In this document: piece after piece, positions 38,531 through 47,507 of the stretch
How positions within the stretch are numbered: position 1 is the stretch's first letter
Layout of the letters: the number at the start of each line of letters is the position of its first letter
From: Chryseobacterium carnipullorum
GTDB lineage: Bacteria > Bacteroidota > Bacteroidia > Flavobacteriales > Weeksellaceae
DNA: 64,000 nucleotides
Direction of reading: 5' to 3'
NCBI RefSeq assembly: GCF_900142785.1
Contig: NZ_FRCD01000003.1
Location: 1 to 64,000, forward strand
Translations under genes and position numbers: made by a program
Notes under the pieces: generated by a model
Told to the model about the DNA's origin: nothing
What the model saw: the letters and a program-made list of their open reading frames with translations, nothing else
Database searches by the model: none

Positions 38531-39498
38531 AAATACTCAAGTTTCTTTTCATCCTCCTTTTTGTAATTTCATGTGGCAGGAAAGAGAGTCATCCTTATAC
38601 TTTTTATTACTGGAAGACCAACCTTAAACTTGATCGGCAAGAGAAAAAAGTGCTGGATCAGGCTACCGTTCCTTATATATACACAAGATTTTTTGATATC
38701 GATAAATCGGCCGGAAAATTTCAGCCGGTTGCTGTTACCACCAAGGATACCAGTTTTCAAACGAATAAACAGATCGTACCAACAGTGTTTATTACCAATC
38801 AGTCTATGTACCGTATTTCGGCAGAAGAGATCCGGTTTCTTGCCAAAAACATTCATGATCTGGTTCAGAAAAAAGCGAAGGAATATGGTTTGAAAATGAA
38901 CAATGAAATCCAGATCGACTGTGACTGGACGGCGGGAACAAGGAATGATTATTTTAAATTTTTAAAAGAACTGAAAAGAGTCTCCGGAAAAGAAATTACC
39001 TGCACCCTTCGTCTCCATCAGGTCAAAGATAAAAGCCAAACCGGAATTCCCCCTGTACAAAAGGTTTATCTGATGTGCTACTCTACTTCTTCCCCACTGG
39101 AAAACTCCGACAGGAATTCTATCCTTGATGTGGCGATTTTAAAAAGCTACCTCTCCAAACTGGAAGATTATCCCATTAAAAAAATTGAAGTGGCTTTACC
39201 GATCTATTCCTGGGGAATTGTCACCAATCACCTTGAAAGGCATAAACTGATTAATGCTTTATCCCGAAAAGATCTGGAAAATCCTGCGTTCAAAAAGATC
39301 TCAGATCATGAGGTTGAAATCAGCAAAGACGGTTTCTATTTCGGAAGTTTTTTAAGCAAGGGCTTTCGGATCAAGGTGGAAGAAATATCGGACGACCAAT
39401 TAACAGAAGTCATTCATTTTCTGGACAAAAAAATCCCGAATTTTAATGTAATTTATTATCAATTAGATAGTAAATTTGTAAGTAACCGAACTTTTTAA
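38527..39498 (+). CDS. Lipoprotein, possibly a degenerate TIM-barrel glycosidase-like protein
   Basis: The 323-residue protein has a lipoprotein signal (LFVISCGRK). The body reads like a TIM barrel: YIYTRFFDID near the start, then NEIQIDCDWTAGTRNDYFKF, GKEITCTLRLHQVK, VYLMCYSTSS and IKKIEVALPIYSWGIV. The strand IQIDCDWT occupies the place of the DxxDxDxE motif of GH18-like barrels, but the acid position is Thr. Membership is a guess from pattern, not an established family call. It overlaps the gene upstream (ATGA) and precedes a 907-residue secreted protein by 88 nt, so a shared function is likely. Confidence 0.6.
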   Translation: MKILKFLFILLFVISCGRKESHPYTFYYWKTNLKLDRQEKKVLDQATVPYIYTRFFDIDKSAGKFQPVAVTTKDTSFQTNKQIVPTVFITNQSMYRISAEEIRFLAKNIHDLVQKKAKEYGLKMNNEIQIDCDWTAGTRNDYFKFLKELKRVSGKEITCTLRLHQVKDKSQTGIPPVQKVYLMCYSTSSPLENSDRNSILDVAILKSYLSKLEDYPIKKIEVALPIYSWGIVTNHLERHKLINALSRKDLENPAFKKISDHEVEISKDGFYFGSFLSKGFRIKVEEISDDQLTEVIHFLDKKIPNFNVIYYQLDSKFVSNRTF

Positions 39499-39586
39499 AG
39501 TTTTACCATCCAATGATTCAACGGATGGTGAAGATTTAAAGTCATCATGAAATTAAATTATAAAAATAAAAAACACTATCAACAAT

Positions 39587-42310
39587 ATGAAAAAGTATAT
39601 TCTTTCACTGGCGGTCCTTTCGCTTTTTTATACTAAATCTGACGCCTGTGCATGGTCAGACCCGGATTATGAATATTTCAATCTGTTTACACAGAGTATC
39701 ATCAAGGATAAATCTTACCTTCCTTTCCTGCTCACCTATTCGAACAGGTTCTATGGTGATTATAAGAACATGACAATTCCTGATGACAATATTGAGACCT
39801 GGAAAAAATTTTTCAATAACCAACTGAACTACGCAGAAACAGAAAATCTGGTGTACAAGATCAGCATGAATGATCTTAATGCTTTGAAAAACGGAACTCC
39901 AAACAATCCTTTATTGCAGAAACTGGGGACCGGATTCTACCAAAAGTACAAGGAAGGTATCGATTATTTAATTGAAGCCAAATATCTTGAGCCGTACATG
40001 AGCATCAACTATATTGAAAGTCCTGACTCATTTTACAGCAGCCCTTCAAGGTCTCAAAATGCCACGTCTATTGACTACGCAAAAACAGTCAACGCGCTCA
40101 CTTCTTTATATAATGCTACCAGAAATCCTGAGATCAAACAGCGTTACGGATATCAACTCGTACGTTTCAATCATTATACAAGAAATTATGATGCTGCTCT
40201 GGAAGCGTTCAAAACGTATATAGAACCGATCAAGCAAAAAGGGACCGTCTATTTTATGGCTCTTGATCAGCTTGCAGGCGCGCAGAGAGGAAAAGAAATG
40301 AACAGCGATGCCAACTGGAATTTTTTTCAGGTTTTCATGAACAGCAGAGACCGCAAAGAATCAGCTTTTGTATCGATGAAACTTTCTGACACGGCTTCTT
40401 TCAGTAATATCATGAAAAGAGCAGGAACGAGTGATGAAAAGAATATGGCGTATTTCCTGTTAGGGTATGAGGGGTTCACAGATCCTATTCCGATCATGGA
40501 GAAGATGTATGACATCAATCCGGATTCTGAGATCCTGAAAGTCATGGCCGTAAGGAGCATCAATGAGCTTGAAAGAAGCTATCTTCCTATCTACTATTAT
40601 ACTTCGGATGCTACGGACAGCCCGAATGTCATGAGAGGAAATGCCGATGACCACAATAAAACCTCTGCTGACACAAAATCTGAACCCGTAGAGGTAAAGA
40701 AAGAAGAAAAACTTTCATTCTGGCAGAAGATTGTAAGATTCTTTAAAAACCTTTTCGGAGGTTCGAAATCCGAAAGTGCGAATGGAGATAAAAATGATCA
40801 GAGCGATGATGATCTGTTGAACAATCCGGACAGGATTCCTTTCTATACGAAATCCAGCTACGGCTATGATGAAAAAACGAATGACTATCTGGACAGTCTT
40901 GAAAAATTCACAGAAAAAACCAAAAAAGTATCCAAGGATGAATACTGGCAGATCGCAGATGCTTATCTCAAGTTCTTGAAAAAAGATTACAAGGGAAGTT
41001 CGGAGGTTCTTGAAGACATCAAAACAACCAATCCTGAATACCTGGAAGAAATAAAAAGAATGAAAGTTCTGAATGACATCGTTTCTCATCCTAAGATTGA
41101 TGCAGAATTCGAAGATCACCTGATGAAAGACTATGCTGAATATTTCGTAAAAAAAGAAGTGAAAAAGGACAGTACAGCTGTTTCCGATTATGATTACTAT
41201 GGTGAAACTCCATCTACAGCAGATTTCCTTAAAGATGTTCTTGCCAACCGATATTTCTTACAGGGAGAAGACGGAAAATCTTTCCTGATGAACAATAAAC
41301 TTTCAGATCTTCAGTATAATCCGAATTCAAGTCTGGTGAAAAGTGTTGAAGATTTTTATAAGAAACCAAATAAGACTCAGTTTGAACAGCAGATCATCGC
41401 CAAGAATATGGACAATGTAGGAAATATTGATGCTTTCTTCAGTACGATTTACGGAGACAGAGCCATGAGACAGGCAGACTTTGAAAAGGCTAAATCCTAT
41501 TATGAAAAAGCTAAGGGCTTTGCAGGAATTCCAAGAATGAATTATGACTGGACAGACAAAGGTGAAAAAATCACACCAAAACAATATACAGCTGATGAGT
41601 ATAACGGATTCAGAGGAATTTCTGATCTTGTTTTCGGACACAATGTATGGGAGAGTTTCGGTAGTGCTGAAACTGAAAGCATGACCGCTGAAGATTATTC
41701 AGCATTCCCTTTCATTAAGAACAATATGAATAAACTGGAACTGGCAGATGCCTTGATCCAGCTTAAAAAGATCAGTAACGGAACAGATGAAAAGGCAGCA
41801 AAAGCGAACCAGCTGATCGGAAACTTATTGTACAATACTTCAAGTTTAGGATATTACCGTCAATTGTTTGTGATGGATATCGACAACAGCAACGGCGGAA
41901 AATATGATTTCTGGAATACAGACCGAAAGAATCCATACAAGTATTATTACAAGAACTTCCTGTATACGACTTATATTGAACCGGATAATTTTGACCTCGC
42001 AATCAATTATTATCAAAAAAGCCTGAAGCTTTCGAAAGATAAGGAACAAAGAGCAAGGGTTCTCTTCCAGATGGCCAGCGCTGAACAAGGAAAATACTAC
42101 CAGTATGAGGCGAAAAATGCATCGACTGTTAACTATTCAGATCCGAAATATTCCGAAAAGGAACAGGCTCATCAGACTGAACTGGATAATATGAGGAATG
42201 AGAAATACAGAACCTATTTTGCCCAGCTGAAATCTCAGTATGCAGATACGGAAACAGCGAAAGGACTGGCAGGAAGCTGCAGCTATTTCGGATATTTTCT
42301 GAAAAGATAA
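39587..42310 (+). CDS. Large secreted protein with TPR-like helices
   Basis: The 907-residue protein has a signal peptide (MKKYILSLAVLSLFYTKSDA) followed by CAWSDPDYEYFNLF. Helical repeat segments resembling tetratricopeptide units are spread through it, the clearest being RQADFEKAKSYYEKAKGF and DLAINYYQKSLKLSKDKEQR. At ~360-425 lies a charged, low-complexity insert containing an amphipathic, tryptophan-bearing helix (LSFWQKIVRFFKNLFGGSKS). No catalytic motif is seen. It is the last gene of the group starting at 38111. It could be an envelope scaffold partner of the preceding lipoprotein; this is inferred from adjacency. Confidence 0.7.
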   Translation: MKKYILSLAVLSLFYTKSDACAWSDPDYEYFNLFTQSIIKDKSYLPFLLTYSNRFYGDYKNMTIPDDNIETWKKFFNNQLNYAETENLVYKISMNDLNALKNGTPNNPLLQKLGTGFYQKYKEGIDYLIEAKYLEPYMSINYIESPDSFYSSPSRSQNATSIDYAKTVNALTSLYNATRNPEIKQRYGYQLVRFNHYTRNYDAALEAFKTYIEPIKQKGTVYFMALDQLAGAQRGKEMNSDANWNFFQVFMNSRDRKESAFVSMKLSDTASFSNIMKRAGTSDEKNMAYFLLGYEGFTDPIPIMEKMYDINPDSEILKVMAVRSINELERSYLPIYYYTSDATDSPNVMRGNADDHNKTSADTKSEPVEVKKEEKLSFWQKIVRFFKNLFGGSKSESANGDKNDQSDDDLLNNPDRIPFYTKSSYGYDEKTNDYLDSLEKFTEKTKKVSKDEYWQIADAYLKFLKKDYKGSSEVLEDIKTTNPEYLEEIKRMKVLNDIVSHPKIDAEFEDHLMKDYAEYFVKKEVKKDSTAVSDYDYYGETPSTADFLKDVLANRYFLQGEDGKSFLMNNKLSDLQYNPNSSLVKSVEDFYKKPNKTQFEQQIIAKNMDNVGNIDAFFSTIYGDRAMRQADFEKAKSYYEKAKGFAGIPRMNYDWTDKGEKITPKQYTADEYNGFRGISDLVFGHNVWESFGSAETESMTAEDYSAFPFIKNNMNKLELADALIQLKKISNGTDEKAAKANQLIGNLLYNTSSLGYYRQLFVMDIDNSNGGKYDFWNTDRKNPYKYYYKNFLYTTYIEPDNFDLAINYYQKSLKLSKDKEQRARVLFQMASAEQGKYYQYEAKNASTVNYSDPKYSEKEQAHQTELDNMRNEKYRTYFAQLKSQYADTETAKGLAGSCSYFGYFLKR

Positions 42311-42330
42311 TTTTAAACTTAGATAAAATA

Positions 42331-42357
42331 AAAAAGGAATCATTTCGATTCCTTTTT
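42331..42357. terminator. Bidirectional terminator
   Basis: An 11-bp perfect stem (42331-42341, 42347-42357; 5-nt loop) with A on one side and T on the other lies between the convergent genes ending at 42310 and 42340. It overlaps the stop codon of the leftward gene. Confidence 0.85.
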
Positions 42358-42840
42358 TTGTGTCTGTTTTTGCAGCCATTCTTCGTGTTTTCTTTTGAAA
42401 AAATCATGTTTATAATGTTGATTTCTTTTAGCAGCATCTATCGAGTGCGAGGTATGAATATCCTCATCTTCTTCTGCGAAATCGGAGAGTTTTTCATAAT
42501 AGCAGTGAAGCTGATCCAGTTCTTTTTCGGTAAGATCTTCAATATCCACAATTCTGTTGCTCGCTTTTTCATTAGCGGCCAGAAGCTCATTGAGTTTGAT
42601 TTGAATAGCCTTTGAATCTTTGTTCTGGGCTTTCTGTATTAAGAATACCATTAAAAAAGTGATAATGGTAGTTCCGGTGTTGATGACAAGCTGCCAGGTT
42701 TCAGAATACTTAAAGACAGGACCTGACGCTGCCCATATTACGACTACCAGTACAGCTCCGATAAATGCGTAAGAACTTCCCGTAAATTTAGTGGCCCAGT
42801 CGGAAAATTTTTCAAAAAGATTATTGTTTTTATGGCTCAT
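42340..42840 (-). CDS. Low-affinity iron permease family protein
   Basis: The 166-residue protein has two or three membrane helices in its first half (YAFIGAVLVVVIWAASGPVF, LVINTGTTIITFLMVFLIQ) with the family signature KFTGSSYAF upstream. It continues with a conserved cytoplasmic helix containing NKDSKAIQIKLNELLAA. This matches the 'low affinity iron permease' membrane family; transport of Fe2+ is not well proven for bacterial members. It lies at the end of an iron-related group on the same strand, although a 220-nt gap with a large palindrome separates it from the PepSY gene. Confidence 0.8.
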   Translation of the reverse strand: MSHKNNNLFEKFSDWATKFTGSSYAFIGAVLVVVIWAASGPVFKYSETWQLVINTGTTIITFLMVFLIQKAQNKDSKAIQIKLNELLAANEKASNRIVDIEDLTEKELDQLHCYYEKLSDFAEEDEDIHTSHSIDAAKRNQHYKHDFFKRKHEEWLQKQTQKKESK

Positions 42841-42986
42841 GATGTCAATTCTTTTAATGATTAAATGTATTGAATTAACTTAATTCGGAAGTAAAAAAAT
42901 CAGTGATATTTGCAGTACTTGAACACGGAAGTCTGGTGATTGAAATACTAATTCCCGGTGAAGCTTCGGTTATCATTTGAAGGAAC

Positions 42987-43023
42987 TTATCCATGTCAAG
43001 GTTTAAAACCTTGACATGGATAA
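42987..43023. repeat. 37-bp near-perfect palindrome
   Basis: An 18-nt arm (42987-43004) and its exact reverse complement (43006-43023) are separated by a single A. The centre reads AAGGTTTAAAACCTT and the outer parts are ATCCATGTC / GACATGGAT. No T tract follows on either strand, so it is not a normal terminator. It lies 38 nt past the end of the PepSY gene. It looks like a REP-type intergenic palindrome. Confidence 0.85.
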
Positions 43024-43060
43024 CAGTAGCTTCTAAAGTTCCTCTTTAAAAGCAGATTTT

Positions 43061-44254
43061 CTACTTTATTTTTCTAAACCTGTGCCACCAAATCAGAAAG
43101 CCTGTCACGGGTAAGGAGCATCCGATTAGTGAAACAATGAAATACAGGATAATGCTTGGTAAGCCCATGATCTCTCCTGTATGGAGTGGTTTTGCAAGAG
43201 CTGTGAACTGTTTATTCAATGGTTTGTCGGAGAAAAGTTCTCTGGTCTTAAAAACCCCGGTTTTATCGAAGGTCACTTCATCCGGGAGCATCATACCCAA
43301 AAAATTTTGGGTATTGGTCTTCATGACTACATACCTCGGATTTTCTTTATTGGGAAGTTCTATACTGGTAACAGCATGGTACGGAAGCTGCTTATTGGAA
43401 AGTTCAAGAATCTTGTCTATAGATATTGCCACTGTATTTTTAAGATTCTTTTTTTCGTCCTGCTTCTGAAGCATATCTTCAAGGAGGCCTCCAAAAGGAT
43501 CGTCGCCATTGTTCTCTTCAGAGATACGATCAATTGATGAGCCGCCTAAACTTACGATGAGACCGTTTTTCACCCACGGATAGGTCACGTACAAACCGGT
43601 AACAGCAATAAAGAAAAGTATAAAAAAGGTATAAAAGCCGAGTGTATTGTGCAGATCATAATTCACGCGCTGGAACTTTGCTTTGAACTTTACCGTCAAT
43701 CCCTGCTTTAGAAATTTCAGTTTTTTAGGGAGCCATAAAACAAATCCTGAAATAATTAACAGACAGAAGACCAGTACAGATGCACCTACAATATGCCGTC
43801 CAGCATTTCCCATCATCAGATTTCTATGAATATCGAGAACGATTTCAAAAAACTGATTGGCTCCTGTATCAGCCTGACCGAGGATCTTACCAGTATACTG
43901 ATTATAATACGAACTTTTATCCAACTGGTTTTCACGGTAGGAAACAACATAGCTTCTGTTTTTAGATTCAGGAATAAGCAAGGCAGTAAGTTCTTTTCCA
44001 TTTTTCAACAATCCAGCCTGGATCTGGTCCGGAGTTTTGGCCATCTGTGAGCCGGAAGAGATATACACCTTATCTTTATTATAAAGGTCTATGATCTGGT
44101 TTTTGAAAGCATAGAGACATCCGGTAAGGCACATCACCAATACAATGATACTGGACAAAAGTCCGAGCCAGAGGTGGATGATCCACATGAGATATTTAAT
44201 GAGGGATTCATTTTTTCTACGCTTCCGGTAAAGGCTTTTAAATAATGATTTCAT
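43061..44254 (-). CDS. PepSY-associated transmembrane protein
   Basis: The 397-residue protein has the four-helix PepSY_TM architecture. Helix 1 is IIHLWLGLLSSIIVLVMCLT; helix 2 (~160) follows LDIHRNLMMGNAGRHIVG; helix 3 (~205) follows YDLHNTLGFY; helix 4 (~355) follows KPLHTGEIMGLPS. The conserved His residues at helix ends may bind haem or metal. Such proteins accompany TonB siderophore receptors and are thought to be ferric-siderophore reductases or related envelope factors. It lies downstream of a receptor and lipoprotein gene on the same strand, 106 nt from the latter. Confidence 0.88.
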   Translation of the reverse strand: MKSLFKSLYRKRRKNESLIKYLMWIIHLWLGLLSSIIVLVMCLTGCLYAFKNQIIDLYNKDKVYISSGSQMAKTPDQIQAGLLKNGKELTALLIPESKNRSYVVSYRENQLDKSSYYNQYTGKILGQADTGANQFFEIVLDIHRNLMMGNAGRHIVGASVLVFCLLIISGFVLWLPKKLKFLKQGLTVKFKAKFQRVNYDLHNTLGFYTFFILFFIAVTGLYVTYPWVKNGLIVSLGGSSIDRISEENNGDDPFGGLLEDMLQKQDEKKNLKNTVAISIDKILELSNKQLPYHAVTSIELPNKENPRYVVMKTNTQNFLGMMLPDEVTFDKTGVFKTRELFSDKPLNKQFTALAKPLHTGEIMGLPSIILYFIVSLIGCSLPVTGFLIWWHRFRKIK

Positions 44255-44360
44255 TAAGGCTTAATAGCAAAAACATTAAGACAGGAATAACTGCCTTAAT
44301 GTTTTCTAATTAAAATTGATATGAATGTTTCTTAATTTGGTACGGAAGTTTGAACCCTGA

Positions 44361-44978
44361 TTATTTTCTTTCTTTGAACTTGATATCTTTTACGATCTCT
44401 TCAAATTTCGAATAGTGTTCAGGCGTAAGTGCGGTCTTGATCGCTGCTTTTCTCTGAGCATCAAATTTCTCCCAGTATTCTTTGGCAAGATCATTATTTC
44501 CGTGGTATACATCGTGGGCATCGTTAAAAGCTTTTTCAAATGCATCGTTGGCTGCATTCACAACTTTGAACTCATCTTCCGAAAGCTGACCTTCCGTTTT
44601 GATTCTTTCCAGCAAGGCATTATCGTATCTGGGTCTTTTTCTTGAATTTTCATCCACGAAGGTATTGAACTTCTCCATCTGTGGTCCGTCCAGAACTTTT
44701 GCCATTTCAACAGACTGCTGTGCTCTCAGTTCTTCACTTTTAATCCCAAGTGCCACACGGTCCATATTACCACCTTGTGCTTTGGCAGCCTGGAAGTTCT
44801 GCTCCTGAAGATCCTGATATTTTTTAGTGATTTCATCAAAGCTTTTCGTCTGATCAGGAGTAAGCTGAACTTCAGTTTTGAACTGATCATAATCAATGCC
44901 TTTCTTTTTATCTCCTGAACACGCCATGGATACTGCGCCAATAACAAGGGCCAAGAATACTGTTTTTATGCTTTTCAT
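44361..44978 (-). CDS. Lipoprotein with helical repeats, iron cluster
   Basis: The 205-residue lipoprotein (lipobox VSMACSGD) is almost wholly charged and helical. Two or three related segments can be seen, each starting with a motif like LTPDQTKSFDEI, LSEDEFKVVNAA or LTPEHYSKFEEI followed by 30-40 helical residues. This resembles the LTxxQ repeats of Spy/CpxP-like periplasmic proteins, but I cannot confirm that family. It begins 18 nt after the siderophore receptor, so the two are co-transcribed. Confidence 0.65.
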   Translation of the reverse strand: MKSIKTVFLALVIGAVSMACSGDKKKGIDYDQFKTEVQLTPDQTKSFDEITKKYQDLQEQNFQAAKAQGGNMDRVALGIKSEELRAQQSVEMAKVLDGPQMEKFNTFVDENSRKRPRYDNALLERIKTEGQLSEDEFKVVNAANDAFEKAFNDAHDVYHGNNDLAKEYWEKFDAQRKAAIKTALTPEHYSKFEEIVKDIKFKERK

Positions 44979-44996
44979 AATAAATAATTTTGTTGA

Positions 44997-47180
44997 TTAA
45001 AATTTATAGTTTACCTGCACGGCAAAGTTTCGGGGTTGAATCTGATCGATATAACCACCTCGGAAATAAGAATTATATCCTACAGCATCAAAAATATTAT
45101 TGAAGAAACCTCTCAGTCCCAATCCATTCTTGAAAGTATATCCAATCTGTGCATCTACTGTGGTATAATCAGGCATATTGAAAGGCTTCTCTCCAGGTTG
45201 AGTTCCGTTTACATGCCCATTCTCTGCATTGGTATATACCTGCTTAAAATCGTCAACCGGTCTGTTTCCTACATAATAAATTCCTGCCCCTATGTCAAAT
45301 CCCTGTAGCGTTCCTGTATTAAATTTATAATTTAACCAAGCATTGGCAGAATGTTTAGGTGTATTGATAGGAGCTGATCCATTGACAAATGAAGGACTGT
45401 CCTGATATTGTGCATCTACGTAAGCCCATCCTGTCATTATCTGTAGGTTGGGAAGAATTTTTCCGATAAGTTCTACTTCCATTCCCTTTCTTCTCAGCTC
45501 ACCCGCCATGGCATAGATCCCGGTACTGTTTCCATCCTTTAAAAGTTCATATGATAAGTTATCGGTATTGATGTCAAAGAATGTAACATTAAATCTTAAT
45601 CTTTCATTAAGCCAGTCTGACTTGATCCCTGCTTCCCATTGTTTTGTAGTGGAAGCACCTACCGTACCGCCTCCAAGTAATGCATTATTGGAGCTTCTCA
45701 ACGATGTAGTACTTGTGTAAGAACCAAAAACATTCATATTCTCAATAGGAGAAATCATAATCCCTAATGAAGGATTCCATGCGTAGTCTTTTTCCTTTTC
45801 AGAACCAATCAATTGGCTGTAACGAATTCCCAGGTGGGCTTTAATATATTTGTTGAAAGTGATCACATCCTGCGCCATTAATCCCATAGTTGGTGCTACT
45901 GCCTTCACTATTGGATTCTTGTCTATCAGGCTAAAGGTATTGGGATCAATATTTGAAGGAAGAACATTATTGATATCATTCAGGACATTGATCTGATCTA
46001 CGGTTTTAGCTTTATAAGAAGTGGTTGTAACGTTAGATTCTTTCCAGTCGAAACCTACCTGAAATGTATGTTTCATAAATCCGGTCATCACATCTGTTCC
46101 GATAAAGTCAAACTGAAGAACTTTATTCAAATCTTCTCTGTCTGATCTGGTCAATGTTCTGTTACGGAATTCATTTGGATTCTTATTATTAACCGGGGCA
46201 AGTGCTGCTCCCGTAATTTCAGACTGGTAAGAAGAACTCATGAAGGCAGCTCTTAACTTTAACTTTTCAGTCAGCTTTCTGGTTGCCGTTGTAGAGAAAT
46301 TAAATGTTTCGATTTTTGCTTTATCAGAGGCAAAACCCAAGAATTTTCTTCCCGGCATTCTGTATATGGCTTCAGTATCTCCTTTTGCAAGATTCACGGT
46401 TCCTCTATCCGGTGTGGTATTATTGTGCATATAATCCATTTCCACCACAATTTCGGTCTTGTCATCTGGACGAATGGCAATGGAAGGGTTTACGTAGATA
46501 CGGTCTGTATTAACGAATCGTCTAAAACTGTTGTTATCCTGATACGCTGCATTCAATCTTACGGCAATCTTACCCTGAGAATCCAGTACTCTCTGGAAGT
46601 CTACGGTAGGTCTGTAAAAATCCCAACTCCCATATCTGAAACCTACATTGGTTTGGTTGATAAATTTAGGAATCTTGGTCACTACGTTGATTACTCCACC
46701 GGCAGAACCAAGTCCATCACCTATTCCCTGTGTAACTGCAGCAGAACCTTTAATTACCTGAATACTTTCTACGCCCTGCATATCCGTGATCATAGCTCCA
46801 GTACGAAAATCCGAGTCCATCTGAACCCCATTCTTCAGAACAGGAACTCCTCTATAACCTCTGATTGACATACTTTCTCTGGTCCCTCCATAGCTTCCAA
46901 ACTGAGTAACCCCAGGAATATTTTTAGCTACATCAGTGACCGTCAGTCCACCTAAATCTTCAATTACCTTATAGGAAATAATAGAAATACTCTGGATCTG
47001 GTCTCTTGCTTTCAAAGGAAGTCTCGTAATGGCTTCTAAGCCTTCCGGCTGTTTCTTTCTTTCACCAAATAATTCTACTTCATCAATCTCTTTTGATTTT
47101 TTAATAGAATCATTCACTTGCTGTGCGTTCACAAAAACCCCACCCAATACAAGCAGAGAAAAGGATACTACTTTATTCAT
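44997..47180 (-). CDS. TonB-dependent siderophore receptor
   Basis: The ATG at 47180 is chosen because it opens a signal peptide (MNKVVSFSLLVLGGVFVNAQ); the frame extends 29 codons further but without signal character. The 727-residue receptor has a TonB-box-like stretch (EIDEVELFGERK), a plug (QSISIISYKVIEDLGGLTVT, MSIRGYRGVPVLKNGVQMD, ESIQVIKGSAAVTQGIG, GGVINVVTK) and a 22-strand-type barrel ending NFAVQVNYKF with C-terminal Phe. The features fit the FhuA/FecA-like siderophore family. The lipoprotein and PepSY genes follow. Iron regulation is likely; an AT-rich inverted repeat overlaps its promoter region. Confidence 0.9.
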   Translation of the reverse strand: MNKVVSFSLLVLGGVFVNAQQVNDSIKKSKEIDEVELFGERKKQPEGLEAITRLPLKARDQIQSISIISYKVIEDLGGLTVTDVAKNIPGVTQFGSYGGTRESMSIRGYRGVPVLKNGVQMDSDFRTGAMITDMQGVESIQVIKGSAAVTQGIGDGLGSAGGVINVVTKIPKFINQTNVGFRYGSWDFYRPTVDFQRVLDSQGKIAVRLNAAYQDNNSFRRFVNTDRIYVNPSIAIRPDDKTEIVVEMDYMHNNTTPDRGTVNLAKGDTEAIYRMPGRKFLGFASDKAKIETFNFSTTATRKLTEKLKLRAAFMSSSYQSEITGAALAPVNNKNPNEFRNRTLTRSDREDLNKVLQFDFIGTDVMTGFMKHTFQVGFDWKESNVTTTSYKAKTVDQINVLNDINNVLPSNIDPNTFSLIDKNPIVKAVAPTMGLMAQDVITFNKYIKAHLGIRYSQLIGSEKEKDYAWNPSLGIMISPIENMNVFGSYTSTTSLRSSNNALLGGGTVGASTTKQWEAGIKSDWLNERLRFNVTFFDINTDNLSYELLKDGNSTGIYAMAGELRRKGMEVELIGKILPNLQIMTGWAYVDAQYQDSPSFVNGSAPINTPKHSANAWLNYKFNTGTLQGFDIGAGIYYVGNRPVDDFKQVYTNAENGHVNGTQPGEKPFNMPDYTTVDAQIGYTFKNGLGLRGFFNNIFDAVGYNSYFRGGYIDQIQPRNFAVQVNYKF

Positions 47181-47454
47181 CTGATAACTTTTTGCAAAAT
47201 TATTATTTTTAATAATTCTAAATAAATAAAAGCGACTGACATTTCTCACGTCAATTTGACTAATCATTGTCAGATTATAAATGGCCTAACAGATGCTATA
47301 AGGATCCATTAAAGATACCACATCATCATTAGAGGTATGGTTCTAAATTGGAGTTATAGGTAGAAATAGCGAAATCAAAAAAAACAAATCTCAATCTATT
47401 TCAGAAAGAATAAATACCTTTTCTTTCATTTACTTTTGAAGAGAATGCAAAAAA
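47181..47454. other. Intergenic region between the siderophore receptor and rpsJ
   Basis: Together with the terminator to its right this makes a 327-nt gap. Near the receptor start it holds a promoter-like box and inverted repeat (47195-47217). The middle part (about 47225-47440) shows no gene or clear signal. Confidence 0.5.
47195..47217 (-). promoter_or_regulatory. Promoter box and candidate iron operator of the siderophore receptor
   Basis: The minus strand reads TAATTTTG (47202-47195), matching TAnnTTTG. It overlaps an 8-4-8 inverted repeat, AATTATTA (47198-47205) and TAATAATT (47210-47217). A repressor bound to the repeat would cover the promoter, as Fur does at iron genes. The leader would be only about 10 nt, so the assignment is tentative. 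Confidence 0.35.
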
Positions 47455-47480
47455 AATCCGTCCCTTTTCAGGGACGGATT
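47447..47480 (-). terminator. Terminator of the str operon
   Basis: AATCCGTCCCT (47455-47465) pairs with AGGGACGGATT (47470-47480) around a 4-nt loop, and eight or more T follow on the minus strand. It lies 27 nt after the rpsJ stop, so transcription ends there and does not continue toward rplC. Confidence 0.9.
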
Positions 47481-47507
47481 CTATTATCATTGCAAAGTAT
47501 GCGTTTA

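Noticed and set aside
42987..43023. The 37-bp palindrome as a plain intrinsic terminator
   Set aside because: No T tract follows on either strand, and the centre is AT-rich with the perfect pairing extending well beyond what terminators show.
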